From contig NC_135568.1 of NCBI RefSeq assembly GCF_964340395.1, forward strand, positions 19,429,710 through 19,493,709: a DNA stretch of 64,000 nucleotides, in the 5' to 3' direction. This document shows positions 1 to 13,473 of this stretch, piece by piece (positions within the stretch are counted from its first letter, which is position 1; the number at the start of each line of letters is the position of its first letter). A program made the position numbers and the translations under genes. Origin of the DNA: Glandiceps talaboti (lineage: Eukaryota; Hemichordata; Enteropneusta; Spengelidae). The notes beneath the pieces are model-generated. The model was given only the letters and a program-made list of their open reading frames with translations, was not told the DNA's origin and ran no database searches.

Positions 1-3000
1 ATCAAACCATACATGTATAGTGGATAGTGATGGTATCTATCAAACCATACATGTATAGTGGATAGTGATGGTATCTATCAAACCATACATGTATAGTGGA
101 TAGTGATGGTATCTATCAAACCATACATGTATAGTGGATATAGTGATGGTATCTATGAAACCATACATGTACAGTGGATATATAGTGATGGTATCTATGA
201 AACCATACATGTATAGTGGATAGTGATGGTATCTATCAAACCATACATGTATAGTGGATAGTGATGGTATCTATCAAACCATACATGTATAGTGGATATA
301 GTGATGGTATCTATCAAACCATACATGTATAGTGGATAGTGATGGTATCTATCAAACCATACATGTATAGTGGATAGTGATGGTATCTATCAAACCATAC
401 ATGTATAGTGGATAGTGATGGTATCTATCAAACCATACATGTACAGTGGATAGTGATGGTATCTATCAAACCATACATGTATAGTGGATAGTGATGGTAT
501 CTATCAAACCATACATGTATAGTGGATAGTGATGATAGTATCTATCAAACCATACATGTATAGTGGATAGTGATGGTATCTATCAAACCATACATGTATA
601 GTGGATAGTGATGATGGTATCTATCAAACCATACATGTATAGTGGATAGTGATGGTATATATCAAACCATACATGTATAGTGGATAGTGATGGTATCTAT
701 CAAACCATACATGTATAGTGGATAGTGATGGTATCTATCAAACCATACATGTACAGTGGATAGTGATGATGGTATCTATCAAACCATACATGTACAGTGG
801 ATAGTGATGGTATCTATCAAACCATACATGTATAGTGGATAGTGATGATGGTATCTATCAAACCATACATGTATAGTGGATAGTGATGATGGTATCTATG
901 AAACCATACATGTACAGTGGATAGTGATGGTATCTATCAAACCATACATGTATAGTGGATAGTGATGGTATCTATGAAACCATACATGTATAGTGGATAG
1001 TGATGGTATCTATCAAACCATACATGTATAGTGGATAGTGATGGTATCTATCAAACCATACATGTACAGTGGATAGTGATGGTATCTATCAAACCATACA
1101 TGTATAGTGGATAGTGATGGTATCTATGAAACCATACATGTATAGTGGATAGTGATGGTATCTATCAAACCATACATGTACAGTGGATAGTGATGGTATC
1201 TATCAAACCATACATGTATAGTGGATAGTGATGGTATCTATCAAACCATACATGTATAGTGGATAGTGATGATGGTATCTATCAAACCATACATGTATAG
1301 TGGATAGTGATGGTATCTATCAAACCATACATGTATAGTGGATAGTGATGGTATCTATCAAACCATACATGTATAGTGGATAGTGATGGTATCTATCAAA
1401 CCATACATGTATAGTGGATAGTGATGATATCTATCAAACCATACATGTATAGTGGATAGTGATGATATCTATCAAACCATACATGTCGATAGTGATGGTA
1501 TCTATCAAACCATACATGTACAGTGGATAGTGATGGTATCTATCAAACCATACATGTACAGTGGATAGTGATGATATCTATCAAACCATACATGTCGATA
1601 GTGATGGTATCTATCAAACCATACATGTCGATAGTGATGGTATCTATCAAACCATACATGTACAGTGGATAGTGATGGTATCTATCAAACCATACATGTA
1701 CAGTGGATAGTGATGGTATCTATCAAACCATACATGTATAGTGGATAGTGATGGTATCTATCAAACCATACATGTATAGTGGATAGTGATGGTATCTATC
1801 AAACCATACATGTACAGTGGATAGTGATGGTATCTATCAAACCATACATGTATAGTGGATATAGTGATGATGGTATCTATCAAACCATACATGTATAGTG
1901 GATAGTGATGGTATCTATCAAACCATACATGTATAGTGGATAGTGATGGTATCTATCAAACCATACATGTATAGTGGATAGTGATGGTATCTATCAAACC
2001 ATACATGTATAGTGGATAGTGATGGTATCTATCAAACCATACATGTATAGTGGATATAGTGATGATATCTATCAAACCATACATGTATAGTGGATAGTGA
2101 TGGTATCTATCAAACCATACATGTATAGTGGATAGTGATGGTATCTATCAAACCATACATGTATAGTGGATATAGTGATGATATCTATCAAACCATACAT
2201 GTATAGTGGATAGTGATGGTATCTATCAAACCATACATGTATAGTGGATATAGTGATGATATCTATCAAACCATACATGTATAGTGGATAGTGATGGTAT
2301 CTATCAAACCATACATGTATAGTGGATATAGTGATGATATCTATCAAACCATACATGTATAGTGGATAGTGATGGTATCTATCAAACCATACATGTATAG
2401 TGGATAGTGATGGTATCTATCAAACCATACATGTATAGTGGATAGTGATGGTATCTATCAAACCATACATGTATAGTGGATAGTGATGGTATCTATCAAA
2501 CCATACATGTATAGTGGATAGTGATGGTATCTATGAAACCATACATGTATAGTGGATAGTGATGGTATCTATCAAACCATACATGTATAGTGGATAGTGA
2601 TGATATCTATCAAACCATACATGTACAGTGGATAGTGATGGTATCTATCAAACCATACATGTATAGTGGATAGTGATGGTATCTATCAAACCATACATGT
2701 CGATAGTGATGGTATCTATCAAACCATACATGTACAGTGGATAGTGATGGTATCTATCAAACCATACATGTATAGTGGATAGTGATGGTATCTATCAAAC
2801 CATACATGTATAGTGGATAGTGATGGTATCTATCAAACCATACATGTATAGTGGATAGTGATGATATCTATCAAACCATACATGTATAGTGGATAGTGAT
2901 GATATCTATCAAACCATACATGTATAGTGGATAGTGATGGTATCTATCAAACCATACATGTATAGTGGATAGTGATGGTATCTATCAAACCATACATGTA

Positions 3001-5765
3001 TAGTGGATAGTGATGGTATCTATCAAACCATACATGTATAGTGGATAGTGATGGTATCTATGAAACCATACATGTATAGTGGATAGTGATGGTATCTATC
3101 AAACCATACATGTATAGTGGATAGTGATGGTATCTATGAAACCATACATGTATAGTGGATAGTGATGGTATCTATCAAACCATACATGTATAGTGGATAG
3201 TGATGGTATCTATCAAACCATACATGTATAGTGGATAGTGATGGTATCTATCAAACCATACATGTATAGTGGATAGTGATGGTATCTATCAAACCATACA
3301 TGTATAGTGGATAGTGATGGTATCTATCAAACCATACATGTACAGTGGATAGTGATGATATCTATCAAACCATACATGTATAGTGGATAGTGATGGTATC
3401 TATCAAACCATACATGTACAGTGGATAGTGATGATATCTATCTAACCATACATGTATAGTGGATATAGTGATGATATCTATCAAACCATACATGTATAGT
3501 GGATAGTGATGGTATATATCAAACCATACATGTATAGTGGATAGTGATGGTATCTATCAAACCATACATGTATAGTGGATAGTGATGATATCTATCAAAC
3601 CATACATGTACAGTGGATAGTGATGATATCTATCAAACCATACATGTATAGTGGATAGTGATGGTATCTATCAAACCATACATGTATAGTGGATAGTGAT
3701 GGTATATATCAAACCATACATGTATAGTGGATAGTGATGATATCTATCAAACCATACATGTATAGTGGATATAGTGATGATATCTATCAAACCATACATG
3801 TATAGTGGATAGTGATGGTATCTATCAAACCATACATGTACAGTGGATAGTGATGGTATCTATCAAACCATACATGTATAGTGGATAGTGATGGTATCTA
3901 TCAAACCATACATGTATAGTGGATAGTGATGGTATCTATCAAACCATACATGTATAGTGGATAGTGATGGTATCTATCAAACCATACATGTATAGTGGAT
4001 AGTGATGGTATCTATGAAACCATACATGTATAGTGGATAGTGATGATATCTATCAAACCATACATGTATAGTGGATATAGTGATGATATCTATCAAACCA
4101 TACATGTATAGTGGATAGTGATGGTATCTATCAAACCATACATGTATAGTGGATAGTGATGGTACCTATCAAACCATACATGTACAGTGGATAGTGATGA
4201 TATCTATCAAACCATACATGTATAGTGGATAGTGATGGTATCTATCAAACCATACATGTATAGTGGATAGTGATGATATCTATCAAACCATACATGTATA
4301 GTGGATAGTGATGATATCTATCAAACCATACATGTATAGTGGATAGTGATGGTATCTATCAAACCATACATGTATAGTGGATAGTGATGGTATCTATCAA
4401 ACCATACATGTATAGTGGATAGTGATGGTATCTATCAAACCATACATGTATAGTGGATAGTGATGGTATCTATGAAACCATACATGTATAGTGGATAATG
4501 ATGGTATCTATCAAACCATACATGTATAGTGGATAGTGATGGTATCTATGAAACCATACATGTATAGTGGATAGTGATGGTATCTATCAAACCATACATG
4601 TATAGTGGATAGTGATGGTATCTATCAAACCATACATGTATAGTGGATAGTGATGGTATCTATCAAACCATACATGTATAGTGGATAGTGATGATGGTAT
4701 CTATCAAACCATACATGTATAGTGGATAGTGATGGTATCTATCAAACCATACATGTATAGTGGATAGTGATGATGGTATCTATCAAACCATACATGTATA
4801 GTGGATAGTGATGGTATCTATCAAACCATACATGTATAGTGGATAGTGATGGTATCTATCAAACCATACATGTATAGTGGATAGTGATGATATCTATCAA
4901 ACCATACATGTACAGTGGATAGTGATGGTATCTATCAAACCATACATGTATAGTGGATAGTGATGGTATCTATCAAACCATACATGTACAGTGGATAGTG
5001 ATGATAGTATCTATCAAACCATACATGTATAGTGGATAGTGATGGTATCTATCAAACCATACATGTATAGTGGATAGTGATAGTATCTATCAAACCATAC
5101 ATGTATAGTGGATAGTGATGATGGTATCTATCAAACCATACATGTATAGTGGATAGTGATGGTATCTATCAAACCATACATGTACAGTGGATAGTGATGG
5201 TATCTATCAAACCATACATGTATAGTGGATAGTGATGATATCTATCAAACCATACATGTACAGTGGATAGTGATGGTATCTATCAAACCATACATGTATA
5301 GTGGATAGTGATGGTATCTATCAAACCATACATGTACAGTGGATAGTGATGATAGTATCTATCAAACCATACATGTATAGTGGATAGTGATGGTATCTAT
5401 CAAACCATACATGTATAGTGGATAGTGATAGTATCTATCAAACCATACATGTATAGTGGATAGTGATGATGGTATCTATCAAACCATACATGTATAGTGG
5501 ATAGTGATGGTATCTATCAAACCATACATGTACAGTGGATAGTGATGGTATCTATCAAACCATACATGTATAGTGGATAGTGATGATGGTATCTATCAAA
5601 CCATACATGTATAGTGGATAGTGATGGTATCTATCAAACCATACATGTATAGTGGATAGTGATGGTATCTATCAAACCATACATGTATAGTGGATAGTGA
5701 TGGTATCTATCAAACCATACATGTATAGTGGATAGTGATGGTATCTATCAAACCATACATGTACA
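1..5765. repeat. 38-bp satellite array, about 150 copies
   Basis: Head-to-tail copies of a 38-bp unit containing CCATACATGTATAGTGGATA fill the window from its first base and stop abruptly at about 5765, where unique sequence starts. Variants recur: TATAG versus TACAG, insertion of TA or ATG around GATGG, and short units in which ATGTCGATAG replaces the middle. Variant blocks also repeat, for example the GATGATAGTATC block near 5001 returns near 5349. The unit is not a multiple of three, so the ORFs seen here are incidental. The array lies upstream of the first visible RABL2 exon and may be part of an earlier intron. Confidence 0.97.
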
Positions 5766-6231
5766 TCACACAGGCTGTGTCTAATGTATATATCATTGTA
5801 CATATATTTGATGCCATTGTCACTGCCATACATCATCATTGTAAACTCCTTATTCTTTAACATACACACATATCCCCTTGCTAGTTTTCATTGTGAGAAT
5901 TACTTATGTAAAATTGACGTTTGACTTTCTCTTTGTTTTAATTATTCATCATCACTACCATTATACAGTTATACATAGACCCTACAATAACCTTTTACCT
6001 AGACTTAATATTCAGTATCATAATTTACCAAACATATGCAGTGTCTGTGCAATTGACTTTTGACCTTGCTTTATAATTCATAATGACAGCAGTCTGCAAT
6101 TGATTAGTGTTCTGTTTCCTTGACAACCATTTTAACAGTCAACCTCAACAGTTATCAACATATGCATTAACTTTATTTCGTTACAATACAACAGTGGATG
6201 GCAAAGATGTGGTAGTAGGTAATCTGTATAC
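5766..6231. other. Unique AT-rich spacer
   Basis: Non-repetitive sequence between two arrays. I see no exon with splice sites and no recognisable protein. A 61-codon open frame at 5878-6063 has no coding character. Confidence 0.6.
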
Positions 6232-7561
6232 TAACCTTACAATGGTTTAGAAATCTGATACAGTGATAGGGCTGAACAACACAACATACATGTACACGTG
6301 TACCTTACAGTGGTTTAGAAGTCTGATAGGGCTGCAGTTATGAACAACACAACATATCTTACAGTGGTTTAGAAGTCTGATAGGGCTGAACAACACAACA
6401 TATCTTACAGTGGTTTAGAAGTCTGATAGGGCTGAACAACACAACATGACACTACCTTACAGTGGTTTAGAAGTCTGATAGGGCTGAACAACACAACATA
6501 TCTTACAGTGGTTTAGAAGTCTGATAGGGCTGAACAACACAACATGTACCTTACAGTGGTTTAGAAGTCTGATAGGGCTGAACAACACAACATATCTTAC
6601 AGTGGTTTAGAAGTCTGATAGGGCTGAACAACACAACATATCTTACAGTGGTTTAGAAGTCTGATAGGGCTGAACAACACAACATATCTTACAGTGGTTT
6701 AGAAGTCTGATAGGACTGACCAACACGACATATCTTACAGTGGTTTAGAAGTCTGATAGGGCTGAACAACACAACATATCTTACAGTGGTTTAGAAGTCT
6801 GATAGGGCTGAACAACACAACATATCTTACAGTGGTTTAGAAGTCTGATAGGGCTGAACAACACAACATATCTTACAGTGGTTTAGAAGTCTGATAGGGC
6901 TGAACAACACAACATCAATCTTACAGTGGTTTAGAAGTCTGATAGGGCTGAACAACACAACATATCTTACAGTGGTTTAGAAGTCTGATAGGGCTGAACA
7001 ACACAACATATCTTACAGTGATTTAGAAGTCTGATAGGACTGAACAACACAACATATCTTACAGTGGTTTAGAAGTCTGATAGGACTGACCAACACGACA
7101 TATCTTAGAAGTCTGATAGGGCTGAACAACACAACATATCTTACAGTGGTTTAGAAGTCTGATAGGGCTGAACAACACAACATATCTTACAGTGGTTTAG
7201 AAGTCTGATAGGGCTGAACAACACAACATATCTTACAGTGATTTAGAAGTCTGATAGGACTGAACAACACAACATATCTTACAGTGGTTTAGAAGTCTGA
7301 TAGGACTGAACAACACAACATATCTTACAGTGGTTTAGAAGTCTGATAGGGCTGAACAACACAACATATCTTACAGTGGTTTAGAAGTCTGATCGGGCTG
7401 AACAACACAACATATCTTACAGTGGTTTAGAAGTCTGATAGGGCTGAACAACACAACATATCTTACAGTGGTTTAGAAGTCTGATAGGGCTGAACAACAC
7501 AACATATCTTACAGTGGTTTAGAAGTCTGATAGGGCTGAACAACACAACATATCTTACAGT
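6232..7561. repeat. 46-bp minisatellite, about 28 copies
   Basis: Tandem copies of a 46-bp unit containing CTTACAGTGGTTTAGAAGTC and a GGGCTGAACAACACAACAT tail. The first two or three units at 6232-6370 are diverged or expanded, later ones nearly identical. Variants (GATAGGACTGACCAACACGAC) occur at about 6711 and again at about 7081, indicating block duplication. It ends about 100 bp before the RABL2 exon at 7660. The TTACAG in each unit resembles a splice acceptor, but nothing shows that it is used. Confidence 0.95.
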
Positions 7562-7659
7562 CTATGACTTTTACTTAGTACACGTATTCACACAAACTAG
7601 AAATTATCTTGACCAATGGTATTTATGACTTTCAACCTATCTTTTCCTTTTGTTGATAG

Positions 7660-7739
7660 ACTTCTGGGATACGGCTGGTCAGGAAAGATTTAGTAGTATG
7701 CACCCTTCATATTATCATCAAGCACATTGCTGTATACTG
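7660..7739 (+). CDS. RABL2: RABL2, internal exon with G3/switch II
   Basis: RABL2 is a small Rab-like GTPase that acts at the ciliary base and in intraflagellar transport. This 80-bp exon follows a pyrimidine-rich stretch ending in GATAG and ends at the donor GTAAGT (7740). It enters in phase 1, completing a GAC codon, and encodes FWDTAGQERFSSMHPSYYHQ followed by AHCCIL. The WDTAGQERF box is the G3/switch II motif, and the YYH-AH tail is typical of RABL2 rather than ordinary Rabs. Upstream exons with the P-loop (roughly the first 65-70 residues) are not visible and should lie before the window or hidden between arrays. Without splicing, the frame stops two codons into the intron. Confidence 0.93.
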
Positions 7740-8299
7740 GTAAGTTAAATAGATCTAGCCATCTACTTGTCTATCTATATCACATTGCTGTATACTGTTA
7801 AGTTAGATCTAGCCATCTACTTGTCTATCTATAGCACATTGCTGTATACTGGTAAGTTAGATCTATCCATCTACTTGTCTATCTATATCACATTGCTGTA
7901 TACTGGTAAGTTAGATCTAGCCATCTACTTGTCTATCTATAGCACATTGCTGTATACTGGTAGTTAGATCTAGCCATCTACTTGTCTATCTATAGCACAT
8001 TACTGTATACTGGTAAGTTAGATCTAGCCATCTACTTGTCTATCTATAGCACATTGCTGTATACTGGTAAGTTATATCTAGCCATCTACTTGTCTATCTA
8101 TAGCACATTGCTGTATACTGGTAAGTTATATCTAGCCATCTACTTGTCTATCTATAGCACATTGCTGTATACTGGTAAGTTATATCTAGCCATCTACTTG
8201 TCTATCTATAGCACATTGCTGTATACTGGTAAGTTAGATCTAGCCATCTACTTGTTTATCTATAGCACATTGCTGTATACTGGTAAGTTAGATCTATCC
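7740..8299. repeat. 54-bp minisatellite carrying the RABL2 splice donor, left block
   Basis: About ten copies of a 54-bp unit beginning at the splice donor of the 7660-7739 exon. Each unit repeats the last exon bases (CACATTGCTGTATACTG) plus GTAAGTTAGATCTAGCC, so nearly every copy holds a consensus 5' splice site. The second copy reads CTGTTAAGT and the one near 7958 CTGGTAGTT, so those donors are broken. Being 18 codons long, the unit stays open in another frame, which gives spurious 18-residue repeat ORFs. The array is interrupted at about 8300 by a LINE and resumes at about 10231. Confidence 0.95.
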
Positions 8300-9956
8300 A
8301 TAATCTGTATTTAATAAAGTGATTGGTCTCCAATTCTTGATATTAAGCCTGTTTTTTCCTGGCTTTGGAATACAGGTAATTACCCCTCTACGTTGAGAAA
8401 TAGAAAAATTTCCATTTCGAAAAGACTCGTTTATACATCTAACAATTAAACGGCCAATATTACTCCAGAATAGTTTATAGAATTCAGGGGGAAACCCATC
8501 ACAACCAGGGGTTTTACCGTTTTCCATGTTTTTTAGTGCATTACTGCATTCATCATAAGAGATTACACCGTCTAAAATTGAACTCTGGTCATCCGACAGC
8601 TTATTGATATCATTACTATTAAAATCCCTCATAAACGATGAAACTGATTCCGTAGTGCCACGACTGGTATAGAGATTCTTATAGAAATTTGTAGCTTCTG
8701 CAAGAATCTTTTCTTGCTCTATTAAAACTAAACCATTATTATCAGTCAACTTTTCCATCGTTTTGTTAACATATCGACGTTTTTCTAAATTGCAAAAGTA
8801 TTTCGTTGGTTTTTCACCATGTTGAACCCATCGGGCTTTAGAACGAAGGAGTACTCCCTTCATATGATGTTCACGTAAAGATTCTAATTCTAGTTTTTTC
8901 GTTTCAAGTTCACCAATGTTTTCCTGATTTTGCTGGCATTGTACCTCGAGGATATCAATTTCTTTTTCTAACTCAGCTGTTCTTTTATTGCGTTTCCTTT
9001 TTTGTCTAGCAGTATACTGAATAGTGGCACCGCGGATTTTCAATTTCATTGTTTCCCATAACAACTGGTCGCTAATAGAAAACTCAGTAAAATCGACCTC
9101 TGCACTGTCGACATTACCATTGATAGAATACTCATTTAAAGTTTCATGAATAATAGTCTTTACCATAACAACATAATCTTTATCTGTAATGAGACTGGTA
9201 TTCCATTTCCAGAACCCTTTGCCTCTATCTGTTTTAAAAAGATTAAGGTTGAGAATAACCAAAGAGTGGTCTGTGCGGTAACCAGATTTGATACCACAAT
9301 TGGTAGTCCTAGCTTCTAGATCGGGAGTGATGAGAAAATAGTCAAGACGTCCCTGTTTTAGGGGACGTTTCTGACGCCAGGTGTAACAACGCTTCTCAGG
9401 GTTCAGCAAGCGCCAGATGTCCACTAAATAATATTCATTAATTAACTCGTCAATTGACCGTTTTGCATTTGGATTGTTTGCATTCATGTAACCAATTGTG
9501 TCCAACTGATAATCACGTACAACGTTCCAGTCACCGCCACACATGACGGATTCATTACCCATATCATCAATAAAATTACGCAAATGATTTACAAAATCGG
9601 GATCGTCCACATTTGGGGCATAAATATTAGCTAAAGTACACCTATTTTCACCAATAGACATATCGACTACAATTACTCTACCATCAGAATCCCTAGAGGT
9701 TCTGTGAATGTTGTATTCAAAGGAATTATTAAATAGTATGGCGACTCCTCCTTTCTGACCAGAGACAGAATTTATCTCGCAATGTAAACCCCATTCAATT
9801 CTCCAAATATTTTCCTGGCCAGGAGGACAATGTATTTCTTGCAGAAAAATAATGGAAATGTCTTTACTTCTTAACCAGTCAAAAACATCCCTTCTTTTTT
9901 TTTGCGTTGTTTAAACCCCTTACATTAAGGGAAGCTACTGAAAAAGGTTTTAGCAT
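8294..9956 (-). mobile_element. Broken L1/Tx1-type LINE: endonuclease plus start of reverse transcriptase
   Basis: Read on the minus strand, 9661-8294 is a 455-residue open frame. Before it, the frame continues upstream to a poly-A slip near 9893-9903; across that slip a short frame from an ATG at 9956 gives SLNVRGLNN, the start of an APE-type endonuclease. Visible catalytic positions are LNVRG, LQE, the GDWNVV aspartate-asparagine pair and RTDHSL. A charged coiled linker follows, then the reverse transcriptase start (GKTPGCDGFPPEFY, IPKPGKN, NWRPITLLNTDY). The element stops there: the YADD box and 3' end are missing, and satellite sequence resumes at once. Losing the 3' end is unusual, since LINE copies normally lose the 5' end. 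Non-functional. Confidence 0.92.
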
Positions 9957-10230
9957 AAAGTACAGAGAAGGTCGATAAAGTTTGCATAATTGTGGGTTAG
10001 GGAGAGCAAGCACGGAAAAGACAGCAAGAGAAAAAGAGAATCAACAAGACACGAGGAAAAAAGAGCAACAAAAGAGGAAAAAGCAAAAACGGAAAAAATG
10101 TGAAAAAACATCCCGAAACAAAAACAGGGGAGGCACACAAAAAAACAAAACCAAAAAAACGACTAGGAGAAGCACAGAAACGCCCTGGCAAACATATATA
10201 AGCGAATGACGTTTAAGACCATTCTGGTTT
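9957..10230 (-). mobile_element. Pyrimidine-rich 5' flank of the LINE
   Basis: On the minus strand this is a C/T-rich leader immediately upstream of the endonuclease start; on the plus strand it is A/G-rich. It is absent from the flanking 54-bp units, so it belongs to the inserted segment. No ORF1 is recognisable. The array resumes at about 10231 with TACTGTTAAGTTAGATC. I see no clear target-site duplication between the two junctions. Confidence 0.6.
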
Positions 10231-11682
10231 ACTGTTAAGTTAGATCTAGCCATCTACTTGTCTATCTATAGCACATTGCTGTATACTGGTAAGTTATATC
10301 TATCCATCTACTTGTCTATCTATAGCACATTGCTGTATACTGGTAAGTTAGATCTATCCATCTACTTGTCTATCTATAGCACATTGCTGTATACTGGTAA
10401 GTTAGATCTAGCCATCTACTTGTCTATATCTATAGCACATTGCTGTATACTGGTAAGTTAGATCTAGCCATCTACTTGTCTATCTATAGCACATTGCTGT
10501 ATACTGGTAAGTTAGATCTAGCCATCTACTTGTCTATCTATAGCACATTGCTGTATACTGGTAAGTTAGATCTATCCATCTACTTGTCTATCTATAGCAC
10601 ATTGCTGTATACTGGTAAGTTAGATCTAGCCATCTACTTGTCTATCTATAGCACATTGCTGTATACTGGTAAGTTAGATCTATCCATCTACTTGTCTATC
10701 TATAGCACATTGCTGTATACTGGTAAGTTAGATCTAGCCATCTACTTGTCTATCTATATCACATTGCTGTATACTGGTAAGTTAGATCTATCCATCTACT
10801 TGTCTATCTATAGCACATTGCTGTATACTGGTAAGTTAGATCTATCCATCTACTTGTCTATCTATATCACATTACTGTATACTGGTAAGTTAGATCTAGC
10901 CATCTACTTGTCTATCTATATCACATTGCTGTATACTGGTAAGTTAGATCTATCCATCTACTTGTCTATCTATAGCACATTGCTGTATACTGGTAAGTTA
11001 GATCTATCCATCTACTTGTCTATCTATATCACATTACTGTATACTGGTAAGTTAGATCTAGCCATCTACTTGTCTATCTATATCACATTGCTGTATACTG
11101 GTAAGTTAGATCTATCCATCTACTTGTCTATCTATAGCACATTGCTGTATACTGGTAAGTTAGATCTAGCCATCTACTTGTCTATCTATAGCACATTGCT
11201 GTATACTGGTAAGTTAGATCTAGCCATCTACTTGTCTATCTATATCACATTGCTGTATACTGTTAAGTTAGATCTAGCCATTTACTTGTCTATCTATAGC
11301 ACATTGCTGTATACTGTTAAGTTAGATCTAGCCATCTACTTGTCTATCTATAGCACATTGCTGTATACTGGTAAGTTAGATCTAGCCATCTACTTGTCTA
11401 TCTATAGCACATTGCTGTATACTGTTAAGTTAGATCTAGCCATCTACTTGTCTATCTATAGCACATTGCTGTATACTGTTAAGTTAGATCTAGCCATCTA
11501 CTTGTCTATCTATAGCACATTGCTGTATACTGGTAAGTTAGATCTAGCCATCTACTTGTCTATCTATAGCACATTGCTGTATACTGGTAAGTTAGATCTA
11601 GCCATCTACTTGTCTATCTATAGCACATTGCTGTATACTGTTAAGTTAGATCTAGCCATCTACTTGTCTATCTATAGCACAG
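10231..11682. repeat. 54-bp splice-donor minisatellite, right block
   Basis: About 27 further copies of the 54-bp unit, continuing the array cut by the LINE. Most keep CTG followed by GTAAGTTAG; several copies between about 11260 and 11640 have CTGTTAAGT instead. A three-unit block with ATTACTG near 10864 recurs 162 bp later near 11026, showing higher-order duplication. It ends in AGCACAGGGGACAATG. Confidence 0.95.
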
Positions 11683-11698
11683 GGGACAATGTAATTGT

Positions 11699-11699
11699 A

Positions 11700-11733
<34 letters not shown>
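11699..11733. repeat. (GATT)n microsatellite
   Basis: Eight or nine tetranucleotide repeats directly after the 54-bp array. Confidence 0.9.
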
Positions 11734-11847
11734 CTATTGAATGATTACTTTTGTGGACTTTTTTCTTCTTTCCTTGGCTACTTTTCTGTGTTTCAGTTGT
11801 ATAATAAGTCATTTTGTATAATAAGTTTTTGTGAGATCACGCGTAAT

Positions 11848-11915
11848 GTGCCATAGCAACCACGTGATGTACCATAGCAACCATCTAATATATTGGTAGG
11901 CAGTGCCATAGCAAC
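11848..11915. promoter_or_regulatory. Three CCATAGCAAC motifs resembling X-box half-sites
   Basis: GTGCCATAGCAAC at 11848-11860, GTACCATAGCAAC at 11869-11881 and GTGCCATAGCAAC at 11903-11915. The RFX X-box is GTNRCC, a short spacer, then RGYAAC; here the right half (AGCAAC) is exact and the left half is one base short. RABL2 is a ciliary gene, so RFX control is plausible, but intronic position and imperfect match keep this tentative. Confidence 0.3.
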
Positions 11916-12123
11916 CATCTAAAATAATGGTTGGCAGGTCAAGCAGAACTGTGAGAGTGTTAGCAACGGCATTGTGCTTGTACCTAACTACGTTCACTTT
12001 ACACTCTGCACATCAGCTGAAGTATTGAAATTCCTGAAAAGTTCTCAACAATTGATAATTGGAGTAAAATAATGGGTCTACGGCACATGCAGAAGTGATT
12101 GAAGATTTCAAGACAGAGATTAC

Positions 12124-12300
12124 ATGCAAGATGTCTAGAGTAGATGTTAGAACATGGTCATCAGAACACAGACTGTTTTCCTATGCAAGATGTCTAGAGT
12201 AGATGTTAGAACATGGTCATCAGAACACAGACTGTTTTCCTATGCAAGATGTCTAGAGTAGATGTTAGAACATGGTCATCAGAACACAGACTGTTTTCCT
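12124..12300. repeat. 59-bp direct repeat, 3 copies
   Basis: Copies begin at 12124, 12183 and 12242 (ATGCAAGATGTCTAGAGTAG) and are essentially identical, so the triplication is recent. Confidence 0.95.
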
Positions 12301-12881
12301 CATAGGACTTGAATGCCCTTGTTTATAATCATGATTTAAGTGATGAAACACATACATGTAGGTAATTGAAGACATCGCAGTCCAAAGTCAAGAGTATTAC
12401 TGAAGTCGACAGAATAACCAGGAAGACTAAAAAAACATAAAAGGGCGACATTTTTTCACTACATATTTTCCCAGTGCATATTGTGTATGCATAGACACCT
12501 AAACTGTGAAAATGGATGTGTATACATACACATGTATGTCTATATAAAGATCTTCCAAATAATGACATGACAAAATTATATTTTTTAAGGACCTGTTCCA
12601 ACACTATCCAAACACTGTTTTTAGACAGTGGCAATTTGTTATTGAAATTGAAAACTGTTATTCTAATTTCTTAACCAACTACTGTACATCAGAACATGTT
12701 ATACCAAAATAGTTTTGTTGATAGTTTCATAAATTTGAAAACACCAAATTGAAATCATTAGATACATGTACATGTAGATGACAAAAATGTTAACAATGAT
12801 TACAGATTATGCTGTGCTTTTGACAACAGAATCAGGAAAACTTGGTTGAAAATTATATGTAGTGTCACTGGTCAAAGCTTT

Positions 12882-13341
12882 CTACGTCCACACAATCCTG
12901 AGTTGGTTGTCAAATGTCATCACATACGTCCACACAATCCTGAGTTGGTTGTCAAATGTCATCACATACGTCCACACAATCTTGAGTTGGTTGTCAAATG
13001 TCATCACATACGTCCACACAATCCTGAGTTGGTTGTCAAATGTCATCACATACGTCCACACAATCCTGAGTTGGTTGTCAAATGTCATCACATACGTCCA
13101 CACAATCCTGAGTTGGTTGTCAAATGTCATCACATAAGTCCACACAATCCTGAGTTGGTTGTCAAATGTCATCACATACGTCCACACAATCTTGAGTTGG
13201 TTGTCAAATGTCATCACATACGTCCACACAATCCTGAGTTGGTTGTCAAATGTCATCACATATGTCCACAAAATCCTGAGTTGGTTGTCAAATGTCATCA
13301 CATACGTCCACACAATCCTGAGTTGGTTGTCAAATGTCATT
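12882..13341. repeat. 42-bp minisatellite, about 11 copies
   Basis: Unit contains CGTCCACACAATCCTGAGTT and ends CAAATGTCATCACATA. Copies differ by single bases (CTTGAG at two units, TATGTCCACAAAAT near 13262). At 42 bp (14 codons) without stops in several frames it produces false ORFs on both strands. Confidence 0.96.
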
Positions 13342-13473
13342 GAGTTTCCCCTTTTATTTGACAGTATTGATTAAGACTGTTTTAGGATTGATTGAACTTG
13401 TTGTATTTCCAAATTCAACATCTCATCTCATCTCAGAAAACAGACAATAAAATGATATACATCATGTGCTTCT

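Larger units (their letters stand above)
11734..12881. other. RABL2 intron, largely unique
   Basis: Intron sequence with no exon. It holds three imperfect X-box-like motifs (11848-11915, listed separately) and a threefold 59-bp repeat (12124-12300). Open frames here have no family resemblance. Confidence 0.6.

Noticed and set aside
1-5765. CRISPR-like array because of regular repeats
   Set aside because: Units are contiguous with no unique spacers, and the sequence is eukaryotic.
9950-10253. Short ORFs on both strands in the LINE leader
   Set aside because: Strongly purine/pyrimidine-skewed DNA gives low-complexity peptides (K/R or F/L/S); no ORF1 domain.
10440-11708. 422-codon open frame with 18-residue repeats (GKLDLAIYLSIYSTLLYT)
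   Set aside because: It is the 54-bp minisatellite read in a frame without stops, not the RABL2 frame; it has no start context or composition of a real protein.
12846-13343. Overlapping repeat ORFs on both strands
   Set aside because: A 42-bp unit without stops stays open in several frames; all frames being open at once argues against coding.
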